From Ephydatia muelleri (lineage: Eukaryota; Porifera; Demospongiae; Spongillida; Spongillidae), in the NCBI GenBank assembly GCA_013339895.1, contig JABACO010000014.1, forward strand, positions 7,627,556-7,691,555: a DNA stretch of 64,000 nt. Reading direction: 5' to 3'. The translations under genes were made by a program, and so were the position numbers. Numbering within the stretch: the stretch's first letter is position 1; each line of letters starts with the position of its first letter. Below the pieces are notes generated by a model. That model saw nothing but the letters and a program-made list of their open reading frames with translations, did not search any database and had not been told where the DNA came from. Of this stretch, positions 33,960 through 47,229 are shown one piece after another.

Positions 33960-36900
33960 CAACTCAGAGAATCAACACACATTTACAGCCCTATAGCAAT
34001 GTATGGAATGATGTTTTTTCACACCTCTTGGTTCCCTGACAAGAGGCGTATCATTTTCAATCTGGGATCAACTCCTGTATAACACGAACCATAAGTAGGT
34101 ACTTGAATTTGTATGGTTTTGTGAATGACACACAGCAAATAAAAACACATTTTCAGCTGATTAGCAATATATGTGATTACACTGGTTTTTCACACCTCAT
34201 AGTTTCATGAGGAGTCTTTTTTTTATCCGGGATTGAATCTTGTAACACAACCATAAGTAGCTACATTGTATGCCATGATTGTGAGTGACACTCAGCAAAT
34301 AAAACCTGTTTTCAGCCTATAGCAATGTGTGAGAATTACATGGGTTTTCTCACCTCATGATTTCCTTATAAGAGGCGAATCTTTTTCATCTGGGATGGAC
34401 TCATGTATGACATTACCCTTGACTAGCAATTTTAAGTTGCATGGTTTGTGAATGCAATGATTATGCGTGACACTCAGCAAATAAAACACATTTTCAGCCT
34501 ACAGCAATGTATTGGAATTTGCATGGGTTTTTACACCTCATTGTTTCCTGAATCTTTTTCATCCAGGATCGAATCTTGTATAATATACTCATGAGTATGT
34601 ACTTGAATTTTTAGAGTATGCTAATGTCATGATTCTGGATGACACTTCTCAGCTGACGGCAATGTATGGGAATTACATGGATTTTCACACTTCATCATTT
34701 TGTGACAGGAGGTATAATTTTCATCTGGGATCTACTGTAGTATAACACAAATCATGAGTAGCCAGATAAATTTGTATGATTTGTGAATTCCATGATTGTG
34801 GGTGATACTCATCGAAAAAAACACGTTTTCAATGCACAGTGTATGGGAAAAACATGAGTTTCACACCTCATGGTTTCCTAATAAGAGGCGAATCTTTTTC
34901 ATCTGGGATCGAGTCTTGTATAACACGAATCATGAGTAGCAACTTGGATTGTTATTGTTTTTTAATGCCATGATTGTGCGTGACACTCAGTGAATAAATC
35001 ACTTTTTCGGTCTATACCAATGTATGGGAATTACATGGCTTTTCACACTTCATGGTTTCTTGGTAATTTCCTTATCTTTTTCATTTGAGGGGATCAATTT
35101 TATGATATATTCCCCATTGGTTGCGACCTGAATTTGCGAATGCCATGATTGTGGATGATGCAGACCAAATAAATATGCTTTCAGCCTATAGCAAAGGAAG
35201 GCAATTACATGGGATATCACAGCTCATGGTTTCCTAATGAGAGGCGAATCTTATTCATCTTGGATCGAATCTATATAACATGGCCTATGAAATTCCCATA
35301 CATTGTTATAGGCTGTATAACAATGTATGGTTTATTAAGGCTGATTGTGGGTTGCAATCAACGAATAAATCAGTCCATAGTAATGTATGCAAATCATATG
35401 AGTTTTAATGACTCTTGGTTTCTTGATAACATTTTCAGTCATTTACTCCCCATTGGCAGCTACCTGAATTTGTATGGTTTATGAATGCCTTGACTGTGGG
35501 TGACACTCAGCAAATAAACATGTTTTCAGCCACAGAAAAATAATGGAGATTACATGGGTATTTGCACCTCATGGTTTCCTGATAAGAGGCAAATGTTTTT
35601 CCATCAGGGATCACATCTTATAATAACTCCCCATTGGTAGCTACATGAATTTTGAATGCCATGATTGTGAGTGACACAAAGACATGTTATCACCCTATAG
35701 CAATGTATGGATTTTCACACATCATGGCTTCCTGATAAGGGGGAAATCTTGTTCATCTGGGAACGAATCTTGTAATTTATTCTGTATTGGTTGCTACCTG
35801 TAATTGTATGCTTTGTGAATTTCATGATTTTGGGTGATACCTTATTTTATCCTGATAAGGTGAATCTTTTCATCCGGAATTGAATGTTGTCAATTACTTT
35901 CCATTGGTTGCTACCTGATGATTTGTGAATGCGATGATGTGAGTGACACTTTGCAAATAAAACATTTAGCCTATAGCAATGAATGGAAATTTTCACACCT
36001 CATATGTGAATCTTTTTCATCCGGGATTGAGTCTTATAATATGCTCTCCATTGGAAGCTACCAAAAGTTGTATGCCATGATCGTGGGGGACACTAGCAAA
36101 TAGAACACATTTTCAGCCAATAGCAATATATGGGAATCACAATGGTTTTCGCACCTCATGGTTTCCTGATTACCATAAATGGCTTCCTGATGAGAGGGAG
36201 TCTTTTTCATCTGGGATAATTATTCCCCATTGGATGCTACCAGAGTTTGTATGATTTGTGAGTGCCATTATTCTGGATGACTGTCATGGACCTATGTCTT
36301 CTTTGACTAGCTTCGCAAGGCTTGCGCACCGAAAATAGCCGAAGTTATAGACAATAGCTTAATACATTACAACAGGCATTTTTCACATAGCATAGCATAG
36401 CCTTTAAGTACTACTCCAAACATGAAATCAGTAGCGCCAGGCCTAACCAGGGTTCAATTACAGTGAATAGTCTTATGGGCTAGCTATACAAGTCAAGTTC
36501 GCTCTCACGGATGTAGGATCTAATTAACATGTCGATTTCCCGGACTCCACTGAGTTCACAATCCCTCATAATGACACACAGCAAATAAAACACGTTTTCG
36601 GCCTATAGCAATGTGTGGGAATTACATGTGTTTTTACACCTCATTGTTTCCTGATAAGAGGTGAATCCTTGTCATCTGGGATGGAATCATGTATAATACA
36701 CCCCGAGATAGTACTTTAATTTGTATGGTGTGCGAATGCCATGATTGTGGGTGATACTCACCAAATAAAACACCTTTTCAGCCGACAGCAATGATGGGAA
36801 TTACATGGGTTTTCACACCTCATGTTTTTCTAATAAGAGGCGAATCTTCTTAATCCGGAATTGAATCGTGTAGAACACACATGAGTAGCTACATTGTATT

Positions 36901-38960
36901 GTTTGTGCATGCCATGATTCCGCGACGAATAAAACATGTTTACAGCCCAAATCAATGCATGAAAATTACAATGGTTTTTACACCTCATGGTTTCCTGGTA
37001 AGAGGCTAATCTTTTTCATCCGAGATCGAATCTTAGTCATTTACTTCCCATTGGTAACTACCTGAATATCTATGGCTTGTGAATGCCATGACTGTGGGTG
37101 GCGCTCTGAAAATAAAACACATTTACAGCTTATAGCAATTTATGGGAATTATATTGGTTTTCACACCCCATGGTTTCCTTATAAGAGGCGAATCTTTTTC
37201 GTCCGGGATAGAATCTTGTACAACACTTGGATTTGTAAATGCCATGATTGTATGTGACACACAGAGTGAATTAATCACGTTTTCTGCCTATAGCAATGTA
37301 TGGGATTTAACCCATCATGGTTTTCTGATATTAACACACACAGCCATTTTAGCATATAGCAATTTATTGGGATTCACACCTAATGGTTTCCTGATAAGAT
37401 GCAAAATCTTTTTCATCCGGGATTGAATCTTGTATAATATGCCCATGAGTAACTACTTATTTTGGGTGACACTCAGTCAATAAAACAAGCCTGTAGAAAT
37501 GTATGGGAGTTACATGGGCTTCAACAACTCATGGTTTTCTGATAAGAGGCAAATCCTTTTCATCCGGATCAAATCTTGTAATTTACATTCCCATTGGTAG
37601 CTACCTGAACACCTGTATCACTTGTGGATGCCTTGATTGTGGGTGATACTTAGCGCTTAAAACACATCTTAGCCTATAGCAATGTATTGGAATTCACACC
37701 TCATGGTTTCCTGATAACAGGAGAATTTTTTTTCATCCGGGATCAAATCTCGTAATTTACTTCCTATTGGTATCTACTTGAATTTGTATGATTTTAAAAG
37801 CAATGATTGTGAGTGACACTCTGCGATTAAAACACTATTTAGCCATTGGAAATACATGGGTTTTCACGCCTCATTGTTTCCCGAAAGAGGTGAATCTTTT
37901 TCATCTGGGCTCAAATCTAGCATAAAATGCTCATGAGTACCTACTTGAATTTGTATGATTTGTTAGTGCCATGGTTTGTGTTACACTCAACGAATAAACA
38001 CACTTTAGCCTATAGCATTGTATTGGAATTCACACCTCATGGTTTCCTGATAATAAGAGGTGAATTTTTTTTATCAGGAATCGAGCCTTGTAATTTACTT
38101 CCAATTGGTAGCTTCTGCGATATCTATGACTTGTGAATGCCATGATATGCCATGATTGTGGATGAAGCTTAGCGAATAAAACATGTTACAGTTTATAGCA
38201 ATGTATGGGAATTAAATCGGTTTTTACACCTAAATTAAAGGCGAATCTTTTATCCAGGATCGAATCTTGAATTTCAGCTACTACTGATACAATACTTACT
38301 CGAACTTGTATGGTTTATGAATAACATAACACAGAGAATAAAATTAAGTGTTCCATTCTACATATGGGAATTACATGGGTTTACATACACAGTGGTTTCC
38401 TCACGAGAGGCAAAACTTTGTCCACCCAGAATCGAATCTTAATTCAGTTCCCATGGGCAGATACTAGAATTTTTATGGTTCATAAATACAGTGATTTAAC
38501 TTGCCACTCAGCAAGTAAAAATGTTACTGCAATAACTACATATAACAATGAATGACATCGTAAATGATTATTCTGGTTTCTTGATTAGAGGTTAATCTTT
38601 TCACCAGGGATCGAATTTTATATGCTGTACCAATTGATAGCTACCTTGAATTGACATGGTTTGTGAATTCCAAGATTCTAATTGTCACTCAGCGAATAAA
38701 AATTGTAATTGTTAATGCAATTGCACGGGTTAACATACCTCATGGTTTCCTGATACAAGTGGAATTTTTTCATCCTACTTCCCATAGCAATGTGTGGGTT
38801 TCATATGGGTTTTAGCATTAGACGGTTTCCTGATAAGTAAATCTTTTTCATCTGGAATTCAATCTTGAAATACGTCCTCATTGGTACATGTAGCTGATTG
38901 AATTTCTATGGTTTGTCAATCCCAGATTTTACTTCACGCTCAGCAAATAAAACACATAAC
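33960..38960 (+). repeat. Degenerate satellite array, unit about 170-185 bp, plus orientation
   Basis: Roughly 28 diverged units follow each other. Recurring words in order: CACCTCATGGTTTCCTGATAAG, AGGCGAATCTTTTTCATC, GGGATCGAATCTTGT, GTAGCTACTTGAATTTGTATGG, GTGAATGCCATGATTGTG, GTGACACTCAGC, AATAAAACAC and TTTCAGCCTATAGCAATGTATGG. Successive copies of the last word near 34312, 34492, 34650, 34833 and 35005 give a period of about 170-180. Units are diverged by substitutions and deletions, so the array is old. Open frames inside it are by-products. Confidence 0.85.
36282..36570. mobile_element. 289-bp insertion in the satellite, flanked by ATGAC duplications
   Basis: A unit is interrupted after ..TTCTGGATGAC and resumes at ATGACACACAGC. 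The pentamer ATGAC is at 36277-36281 and 36571-36575. The insert starts TGTCATGGACC and contains no satellite words. A 5-bp duplication and TGT start suggest a solo LTR. The right end (..CCCTCATA) does not finish in CA, so the exact border is uncertain. Confidence 0.5.
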
Positions 38961-39155
38961 TCCCCACAGTAATGTTAGACTATCAGGAAACATTTTGTTT
39001 GAAAATTCATGTAATTCCCACACATTATATTGCTATAAGTAGCTCATTGTTTAATTGACTGAGTATTACATAAAATTTGGCATTCAGAAAACTGTACAAA
39101 TTCAAGTAGTCACCGATGGGGACTGAATTCGAAGATTTGATTGTACTTGTTTTAT
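38960..39155 (-). repeat. Satellite unit in reverse orientation at the end of the array
   Basis: ACTATCAGGAAAC, then TAATTCCCACACATTATATTGCTATA, TTGGCATTCAGAAAACTG and AAATTCAAGTAGTCACC are minus-strand versions of the array words, directly abutting the plus-strand array. Confidence 0.65.
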
Positions 39156-41510
39156 TCACAGAGGGATAAGTAGAATCTGTTGAAAAGGTTTATAAAAAGC
39201 GTATGCTACAAGTTTGGACTTCAATATGTGTTTCGTTTTTTCCTCCCTACTCTAGCATCTCTCAAATAGGACAACGATACAGATTTTGTTGTGGTCTACT
39301 ACAATTTACTATTGACTTGTCATGTAATTGATGACAACAAATTTAATTTCAAGATCAAAGTACACACACAACAAATACACTGTAGAACTAGTTCATCCTG
39401 ACTCTGGTTCAACTTCTTTGCCTGTAAGGTTGCTTCACTTTGGAAATCACTACCTAGTGATGTACTTGTAAAGAATGCCCACAACTGTTGACTCAGACAG
39501 CAGTTGAATGAATATAATATAACACACATCAAAATAGGATCACAGGTCTCTATTTAAAGGCTATAATATAGACAACATAAATGGACAGACAGTTTGCACA
39601 TCTTAAGACCAGAGTCCATAGGTCGCTGACATGCGCAGTAGATGCAAGGCAATCCTTCAAACATTTCTTACAGACCTCCCCAGTTTTTGCTATGCATATC
39701 AAGTCCCTCTTATTGTTATTGTGTTTCTACATGCGGTTATCCACTATGTGCGTACCATTTATGCATGCAGCTGTACTATAAACACATTACAATTATTGTT
39801 ACAATCAGGAGAACCGGCAAGACTACGTCGAATCTCAGCCCACATACTTAGGTAAGCGTGATGGAAATATTCCGCAAACGCATATCACAAAAGCTTAAGG
39901 CAAGTCACCATGTCACCACCATGACAGCAATACCTCCCTAGAGATCTAGAGCCACATCAAAACATAGTAGACATATAGGTTGCTGTCCAACTCCAATCAC
40001 AACTTTATATTTTAGCAATGCATAACTTGTTGGATCAAGACGTGAACAAGTCCCACATACATGTAACTGGGTGGAGTGGCTCTAGCCTAGTGACCAAAGC
40101 TATCAGACTTGCTAGGTGGTCAAATTCTGCATTGCTTCATGCCTTTGAGACATTGATCCATCTCTAGGTTTTTAATACTTATGAAAGGTTTCTGTTCTGT
40201 TGTACTGATTTAGCACGAGTGCAAGGTTCACGATCTAAGGATCTCCCCTGTTGCACTTCAGATGCTGATGAATTGCATCTTTGTAAATGGAAAAAATTGG
40301 TAAATGAAAATGCAGCACTGTATANNNNNNNNNNNNNNNNNNNNNNNNNNNNNNNNNNNNNNNNNNNNNNNNNNNNNNNNNNNNNNNNNNNNNNNNNNNN
40401 NNNNNNNNNNNNNNNNNNNNNNNNTGTGAACGAACGGTGCAGGTACATCAGGCAAATACCCCAGACATAACGGCTTAGGCAACAACTGGTTTTGATCTGA
40501 TACACTAGGGACGCACGCTATGGCAATGGATTCATGCAGTGCAACGCCAACGGGTATCACTGTAGTTGTACTACAAGCCGCACTTGCTGCGCTCGTGCAC
40601 AGGAGTCGCTGCCTTTTATCTGCAGGGGGCTCCGATTCCTGCATTTGATGCTGGTTAACCGCTGCGGTAAATTCCCTTTTGCATCATAGTGCCGTTGCAC
40701 GTTAACGAATAGCGCTTGCCACACCTATCACAATCCATATTCAAGTACGACGTTCATCATTGGTTAATTATTAAAGCTGCCACTAGGGGGTTAAATGTTA
40801 AAATCGTTTGCTGCCGAGTTTGTGAGTGTCTAGCGATTGCGTGTGTGATATCAGTGAAATTCTTTTGCTGAGAGAAATAGATTCATGCAACTCCCGCGTG
40901 AATTTGAAGTGAAAGAAGAAAGATAAAAAAACACATGAATTCGCTTTAAATATTTTTAAATTCAATTTTAGCAGGGGGTACCACCCCCTACGCCCCCTTT
41001 TTCAATCCATCATATCTTTTTTCTTTAAAGTCCGATTTTAATTTTGAAAACAGATTCTTAATCTTCATTTTAAACTCTACAATATTGGATGATGGGGTCC
41101 GTACAGATTTTCTTGCCCCCCCCTCGATCCGAGGTGAGAAACTTTAAGCGTAGTTGTGTGGTTCCATCCACGTACTCGATATCGATGTGCTGACAGTGTG
41201 ATTCTGTGATTAGTTAGGTTCGAATCGGGTCATGATTCGGGTGTAATAATAGTGCCCTTCACAAAGGGAGCATTTATTAGAAATAATGTATTACGCTGTT
41301 GCAGTATAGTTTAGCAGTAGCATATCGATTATGTATTGCGAATAAATTGTATATTTTGCCTCCAACACATATATATGCTTTTACTGTATGGTGCAAGTAT
41401 ATATGGTGCATGTATACGTATGGTGCTTGTGACGTAATGCATGTGACAGTGTAAGTGTATGAATCTATGCCCTTATAACTGATCTAGGTGTGTAAGGAGG
41501 AAAAAGCTAC
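39156..41510. other. Intergenic stretch including an assembly gap
   Basis: No gene could be supported. Around 40670-40740 the minus strand reads MDCDRCGKRYS, which looks like the start of a C2H2 finger, but no second half was found. Frames crossing the gap cannot be judged. Ordinary A/T-rich sequence otherwise. Confidence 0.35.
40325..40424. other. Assembly gap, exactly 100 N
   Basis: A run of N from 40325 to 40424. The round length suggests a scaffolding placeholder, so the true missing length is unknown. Confidence 0.99.
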
Positions 41511-41518
41511 AATGCAAG

Positions 41519-41537
41519 TGTGTGTGTGTGTATGTGT

Positions 41538-41575
<38 letters not shown>

Positions 41576-41578
41576 GTG
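41519..41578 (+). repeat. (TG)n microsatellite
   Basis: TG dinucleotides with TATG interruptions. Confidence 0.9.
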
Positions 41579-42075
41579 TAGTATGTTTCTGCGGGCAATC
41601 ACATTCATGTATGTGCAGAGTTTGAACTCTTCCAGAACTACTTTTGAACCCACCTTTGGTTGCATTTTACCCATGCATAGGAAGAAGGACCAATGTGACT
41701 GATCATACATGTATATATTCAGTCTTATTGGTCCAGGAATGGATACTTAGTTACGAGGATCTGTGTTGAAAGCAACAGGGGGTGGTGTTTTGGAATATGC
41801 ATCATATAAAAAATTGGTGATGGAGCAAATATAAGTTTTCCCTTCGTACCATTACATGGCATGCCATGCAGTTATAGTAAATGGTGCAGACCAGCCCGAT
41901 TAATTGGCTGAATGGCAAGTTACATGGCATGTGTAAATCAGGGGGTTAGTAATTCCCTTGTAATGGTGTACATCTTGTAAATGTAACATCTGTAGCAACT
42001 GAATGTCTTGAAACTATGAGTGTTACTGATACATGTTGCGTGTTGCCTACTCAATCCTTCCTGTCTCTCTCTCTC

Positions 42076-42076
<1 letters not shown>

Positions 42077-42107
<31 letters not shown>
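42077..42107 (+). repeat. Poly-C tract of 31 bases
   Basis: An uninterrupted C run preceded by a CT-rich stretch and followed by AGGC. It looks like an extreme polypyrimidine tract plus CAG acceptor, but no exon could be confirmed downstream. Confidence 0.85.
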
Positions 42108-43005
42108 AGGCTTCTCTGATTACATTATGTCATTTGTAATTTTAAAACATACAGGCTACACATATAAAGGATGGCGAGAACTGGACAGGATGAAGAAGCA
42201 GCAAATCATGATGCCAGTTGGTAGAATGCAGCCGTTGCTTCCATCACCTCCAAGCTCATAGGACTTGGTGTCATTGAACTCATTTATCTTTGTTTTTGTC
42301 AGTCACTGTGTAATCTGAACAAAACAATGCTTGCAATGGGATTTCAGCTTCCCACTTCATAAGCTGAGACATGCTGTGTGTGTGTGTGTGTGTGCACAGA
42401 GCCCTCCACTGATCCCATCTTAATTTGGATGTTTATACAAGGAATAAAGGCACAATGTCATGAATTTTGTTGTGTGGCAAGACCTTTGCCCCATGCATGC
42501 AACATGCATACATGTATTGTATGATACCTCCATAAAGTGAACAACTTAATGCACATGGTATTTGTGTAGGGGTTATTTGTGGGTGCAAGGGTCAAGCATT
42601 TTAATAAAAGATGATGGTGCAGGGACTGATACAGACAGAGGCAGCAAAAACTGTTAGTCATTTTGCAACCACCCCCATGATGGGTGTGGCCTTAGGAAGA
42701 ACAGTATCAGGTTTTTGAGGGGTGACTCTTTCATTGTAAGGGCATCCTGTTCAGCTGATCCTGACAAGAGAGTACATTCAATTTCAGTGATGGATCCAGG
42801 ATTTCCAGTTTGTGGGGAAGGGGGGAAAAAATTTACCCAAGCCCACATCCTGCTCCAGCTGGAGTGGCTGTAAGCTCCTCCATAGGGTCTAGGGAAGAGC
42901 ACATTACATTGTACTTCGACATCAACCCATTTTTCAACAAGTCAAAGAGTGTATGGAAACGCTTGTGCCTACAGTACATGTACACAGATAAAGCCCATTA
43001 CATAG

Positions 43006-43573
<568 letters not shown>

Positions 43574-43802
43574 ACATAAAAAAACAGTAACAAGGGAGTA
43601 TAGAAGGCCAGCAGTACACTATATCAACGCTAATACACTACACATCTGTATCTGTACTGACTTGTTGAAGTCATGAATGTTTGGGGCAGTATGCTCCACT
43701 AGCAGAGAGGAGAGTTGTGGGAGAAGAATGCACATGGGGTCCTGGGGAAGAGCGCTAAGGTATGACCGTATAAGGTCTAGGCATATTGAGTGGAGTACTC
43801 AC

Positions 43803-43919
43803 CGAGGAGGAGCCAAAGGACTTGTCAGGGTTAATGATCTTATTAATAAATAAGCTGATGACAATGTCATTAGTGTCCGACTCAGGATCAGGGGGGCCTC
43901 CAGGAGGGCTGTCCTCATG
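43803..43919 (-). CDS. Candidate exon downstream of the fibronectin-III exon
   Basis: Minus-strand segment bounded by CTTCTCAG and GTGAGT, 117 bases. In one frame it reads DSPPGGPPDPESDTNDIVI and ends GSSS, an acidic, plausible protein sequence. A second frame is also open. Its phase does not join cleanly to the exon at 44400-44299, so an exon in between may be missing. Same strand and neighbourhood as the FN3 exon, hence possibly the same gene. Confidence 0.35.
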
Positions 43920-44298
43920 CTGAGAAGGTTGGAATCACAATGTACTGGAGGAGCAAGGGAAAGTGAGGAGGTGAAGGTGAAGGGAGGTAAGTGGGGGGAG
44001 GGAGGATAAATGGTATGTGTAATTTTGCCAGAGATGTCCCTGCTGGTGTACATGTACATGACTACAGGAGGACAGGAGAGAGGGAGTGAGGAAGGGATGG
44101 AGGGGGGGAGCGAAAGAGGGGGGAGGAAGGGAGGAGGAAGGGAGGGAGGAAGTGAAGGAGTAGGTGAGACAGGAGAGAAAGAAAGGGAGGAAGTGAGGGA
44201 GTATGTGAGACAGGAGAGAAAGAAAGGAAGGAGGAGAGAGGGATAAGAGCAAAGAAAGATGGAACACAAACTAAGTGATTGAAGTGTACACAATGTAC

Positions 44299-44678
44299 CT
44301 GGGCAGGCTGGCTGCAGCACTGATGACGCCCAACACCACATTCCAACTGGAGTGCAGTGCCTGTGGGCGTGACTGGAAGACCTGTCCAACAGATAATGTA
44401 CTGAGCACAGATCATATACATGTACCATGCACACTGTTATTTGCGCATGTTGCACACAGTAGCAGAGAAGACATACATGTACATGTACAAAGTGATTGGG
44501 AGGAGGCCGGTGGTGTTGTAGCTGATCACAGTAAGGGGCAGGACACCCACCAGAGCACCATTGCAATACAAACTGAAGTTGATGAGGATGCCATTACTGT
44601 GAGCTGGCAAGTCCCGAGACACAATGATGTAGGTGGAGCCCACATTCTGCACCGACACAGCATCAAATCCATCTGGTG
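44299..44678 (-). CDS. Fibronectin type III domain exons of a larger gene
   Basis: Exon 44678-44489 follows a pyrimidine-rich CCCCCAG acceptor and reads PDGFDAVSVQNVGSTYIIV, then LPAHSNGILINFSLY and ISYNTTGLLP, the hallmarks of an FN3 domain. The GLLP..T-L ending and the NGI-I-F-LY core resemble usherin-type FN3 repeats. A GTACAT donor ends the exon, and a second candidate exon (44400-44299) joins in phase. FN3 modules serve in extracellular adhesion or receptor proteins. More FN3 exons would be expected upstream: 44985-44870 on the same strand has VSSGVVSYIVYVNITTGEAG but no clean donor. Gene identity beyond FN3 is not established. Confidence 0.6.
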
Positions 44679-45155
44679 CTGGGGGAAGGAGGGGGAAGAG
44701 GATGACATCACATAGCGAGATTGCACACAATCACATCACACATACATGTACATGTATCATAGATTATCTATGCATGTATATAGTCAGTGACACACACATA
44801 CACACACGCACACACACATATGCACACACACATGCACACACACACACATGCCCAACATGCCTGCTTCTCCTGTTGTGATATTCACGTATACGATGTAACT
44901 GACTACGCCGCTGGACACAGCCTTATGGACATGTACTTGTAGCCCACTTTTAGGGGGGGGGGGGGGGGGTACGCTACTAAATTCACATAGTATACTCACC
45001 AAAACACCTGCGTCTCAGAAGATGAAAGCATGAAGGGCATACGTAGTTCGATCCCTGCATGCATCATTGTGCCTAATTGATGCGCTCCACTTCTCCAGTG
45101 CAAGTGACGTACATCAGATAAGTTAATTTGTGTATAAAATTGTAATTCAAATTGT

Positions 45156-45611
45156 ATTGAAAAGGTGAATATTACGGTGTGAATAATTGAGGTTTTGCTT
45201 CAGTTCGAGTTTTCTACTCCCATTCTTTGGAGCGATCACATCCTTGCCCGATTGGTACGTGTAGGCTGGCCACCTCGCGGCACCTGGCACCTTTGGCTGA
45301 AACCCTAGCCACGATGATGTCTCGTGGTGCGCTCTTATTTGGAGACGGACACCTGGATGGAAGGACATTGTGGACGGGTGACAAGGCGGAAAAGTTGACT
45401 TCGGGAGTGGCCCGAAAAGAGAGGAACTTCCTCTGCGGATTAGGGCCACGTAAGAGGAACATTACTTGGAAGCTGTCTCGGAGGACCATGTGGATCTTTT
45501 GTTTCTCAAACCACGGAAGTCTGATGAGGCTGGACCTTGGGAACATTGTCCGGGAGCGCACACGAGGACTGCATTTGCTGGGTTTTGCGTAGATTGTGTA
45601 TATACAATTAT
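45156..45611 (+). other. ORF-bearing segment flanked by 18-bp direct repeats
   Basis: AATTGTAATTCAAATTGT occurs at 45138-45155 and again at 45612-45629. The 456 bases between are richer in G+C than their surroundings and hold a 121-codon plus-strand frame from ATG 45227 (MERSHPCPIG..) to a stop at 45592, and a longer minus-strand frame. An 18-bp duplication around an ORF is what a LINE-mediated retrocopy or a short LINE insertion would leave. No poly(A) tail is clear and no protein family is recognised. Confidence 0.4.
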
Positions 45612-46012
45612 AATTGTAATTCAAATTGTCTTGATAGTTACGTCACAGCTATTAAAGTTTATCCGTTAACCCCTACCTACAGACATAACTACAATAATTG
45701 TAACTTTATTCTAAGATGACGCAAGGTATTACGTAATGACTACTTCGTTTATGAATAAATTATGCGCGGTAGAAATTAAATTTTGGTCTTGATTGTAGTT
45801 TACGAATGGTTAATGGTATAATCTTATAAAGCACAGATTCACAATCAGTCCGATTTATTGTAAATTATAAACGTGTTTGAAATTCAATTTGAAAAAAAAA
45901 AAGCAAGATGACCGCCTATGTATGGGCCATTTCTCCATATGGTTGACCACAGAGAATTATGGTATCAGCAATAGACTCCAAAAGTTTCCTATTCCTTGCA
46001 ATGTTCTCCTTG

Positions 46013-47057
46013 TCAATGGTATTCAGCATCTGATTCACTGGAGTCTTCAGTAAAGAGGAGTAAATTCTCTATCACAAGTTCACTCACCTGTGCATTCATA
46101 ACTACTCTCTGCAGTGTCAGTGCAGATTCTGCACACATCTTATGTGTCTCATAACCATACGAAGACTTTTTCTCACTTCTAAGGTCAAAATAATGACCAT
46201 TAAATAACTCAGTAGCATGCTTCCAGTCTCTGTACGGTTTCCTTATCAAGACTGCATGCTCATTCTTGTCACAGACAAAAAGCAAGCAGAACAAACAGTA
46301 GGCTCCATCCTGACTTATGGAATAGGCCAACCCTGGGTATTTGCCTATCCAACTATATATGAAGCTCCTGTGTAATGAACAATATAATAATATAATATCA
46401 ATGTATGTATACAATATTGAAGGATGCCATTTTGGTACACACCGTCTGCGTACTCCTGTTCTTGTTTTGAACTCCCGAACAGGAAACTTGTAGTCCTTTG
46501 GAGGAACAGTTATGCTTTTCAAAGCTTCATATTTCTCAGACTGAGTCAAAGTTTTCCCAACCAAGTTTGAAACGTCCTTATCTGTTATTATAGTGCCATG
46601 CAGATTACATGTACAAACTGCATGCACTTGCACTAACCATCAATGATCATCATCTGTGATTGTCGCTGTGGCTCAGGCTCTTGTTCAACTTCTTCAGCAG
46701 GGACTGAGTGCACTAAGGAGGTTGAGGAAGGAGTTTGTTGCTGCAGTGAGTGAGCGGCTGTCTGCTGAGAATGGATCCTGCTGTGTGGTTGTTGTTATGG
46801 AGTTGTCCAAGCTCAAAACCTGTATGCGGTATCCTTGAAGTCAACGCAGACAAACAAGTGCTGCATAAAGCAGTGTCATTGCCAATGAAATTACCACAGA
46901 CGGTGACCGCACAGCGGACCGTTTGCAAAAAAAAATCGGTAATCGCTGACGTTTTTCTCTTCTTCGGCACTCCGTTGCATGTGAAGTCGTTTGCAGAGCC
47001 GGCCTGGTCTGCCTGGTCTTCGATCACTATAGCGCAGCTAGCATTGGTTGCCATCAT
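46013..47057 (-). pseudogene. hAT/ZMYM-type transposase N-terminal part (TTF-type zinc domain)
   Basis: The minus strand starts MMATNASCAIV at 47057 and continues through a low-complexity acidic part (EEVEQEPEPQ near 46690). It then reads DYKFPVREF, RRRCVPKWH, a gap of intron-like sequence (about 46440-46370), and SWIGKYPGLAYSISQDGAYCLFC. Pro-Trp/Tyr-Ser..Cys-x2-Cys text of this kind is the TTF-type finger of hAT-derived proteins. After a frame change near 46030 the text ENIARNRKLLESIADTIILCG matches the start of the following DUF4371-like region, then a stop occurs. It is therefore a 5' part only, probably dead. Confidence 0.6.
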
Positions 47058-47151
47058 AATACAAGTGGCCTGCGCTGTTAATTAATTGTTCAAACTAAGG
47101 CCCCTCCTCGCAATTGTTTATAATAATTAAATTGTATTGTTTGCTAACTAA

Positions 47152-47187
47152 GGGGGGGGGGGCACGGGCCCGTTGTGCCCCCCCCCC
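47152..47187. repeat. G-run/C-run palindrome
   Basis: Eleven G, CAC, GGGCCC, GTTGTG and ten C form a GC-only hairpin in otherwise A/T-rich DNA. It could also form a quadruplex. It lies between two hAT-type fragments. Confidence 0.75.
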
Positions 47188-47229
47188 AGCAATACTTTGG
47201 GGGAGCTTTTATTGGTAACCATGTGCATA

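Noticed and set aside
34000-38900. Short open frames such as those near 35209 and 37142
   Set aside because: They fall inside the diverged satellite and repeat the unit's own words; no independent coding signal.
40219-40644. Frames running across the N gap
   Set aside because: They include unknown bases and show no recognisable protein on either side.
43799-44566. 255-codon minus-strand frame rich in Leu, Pro and Ser
   Set aside because: The middle part is a GGA/AGG-rich low-complexity tract read on the other strand. Only the short exons with proper splice sites and FN3 text are credible.
45030-45070. Possible tRNA or SINE B box (GTTCGATCCC)
   Set aside because: No A box at the right distance and no cloverleaf could be drawn.
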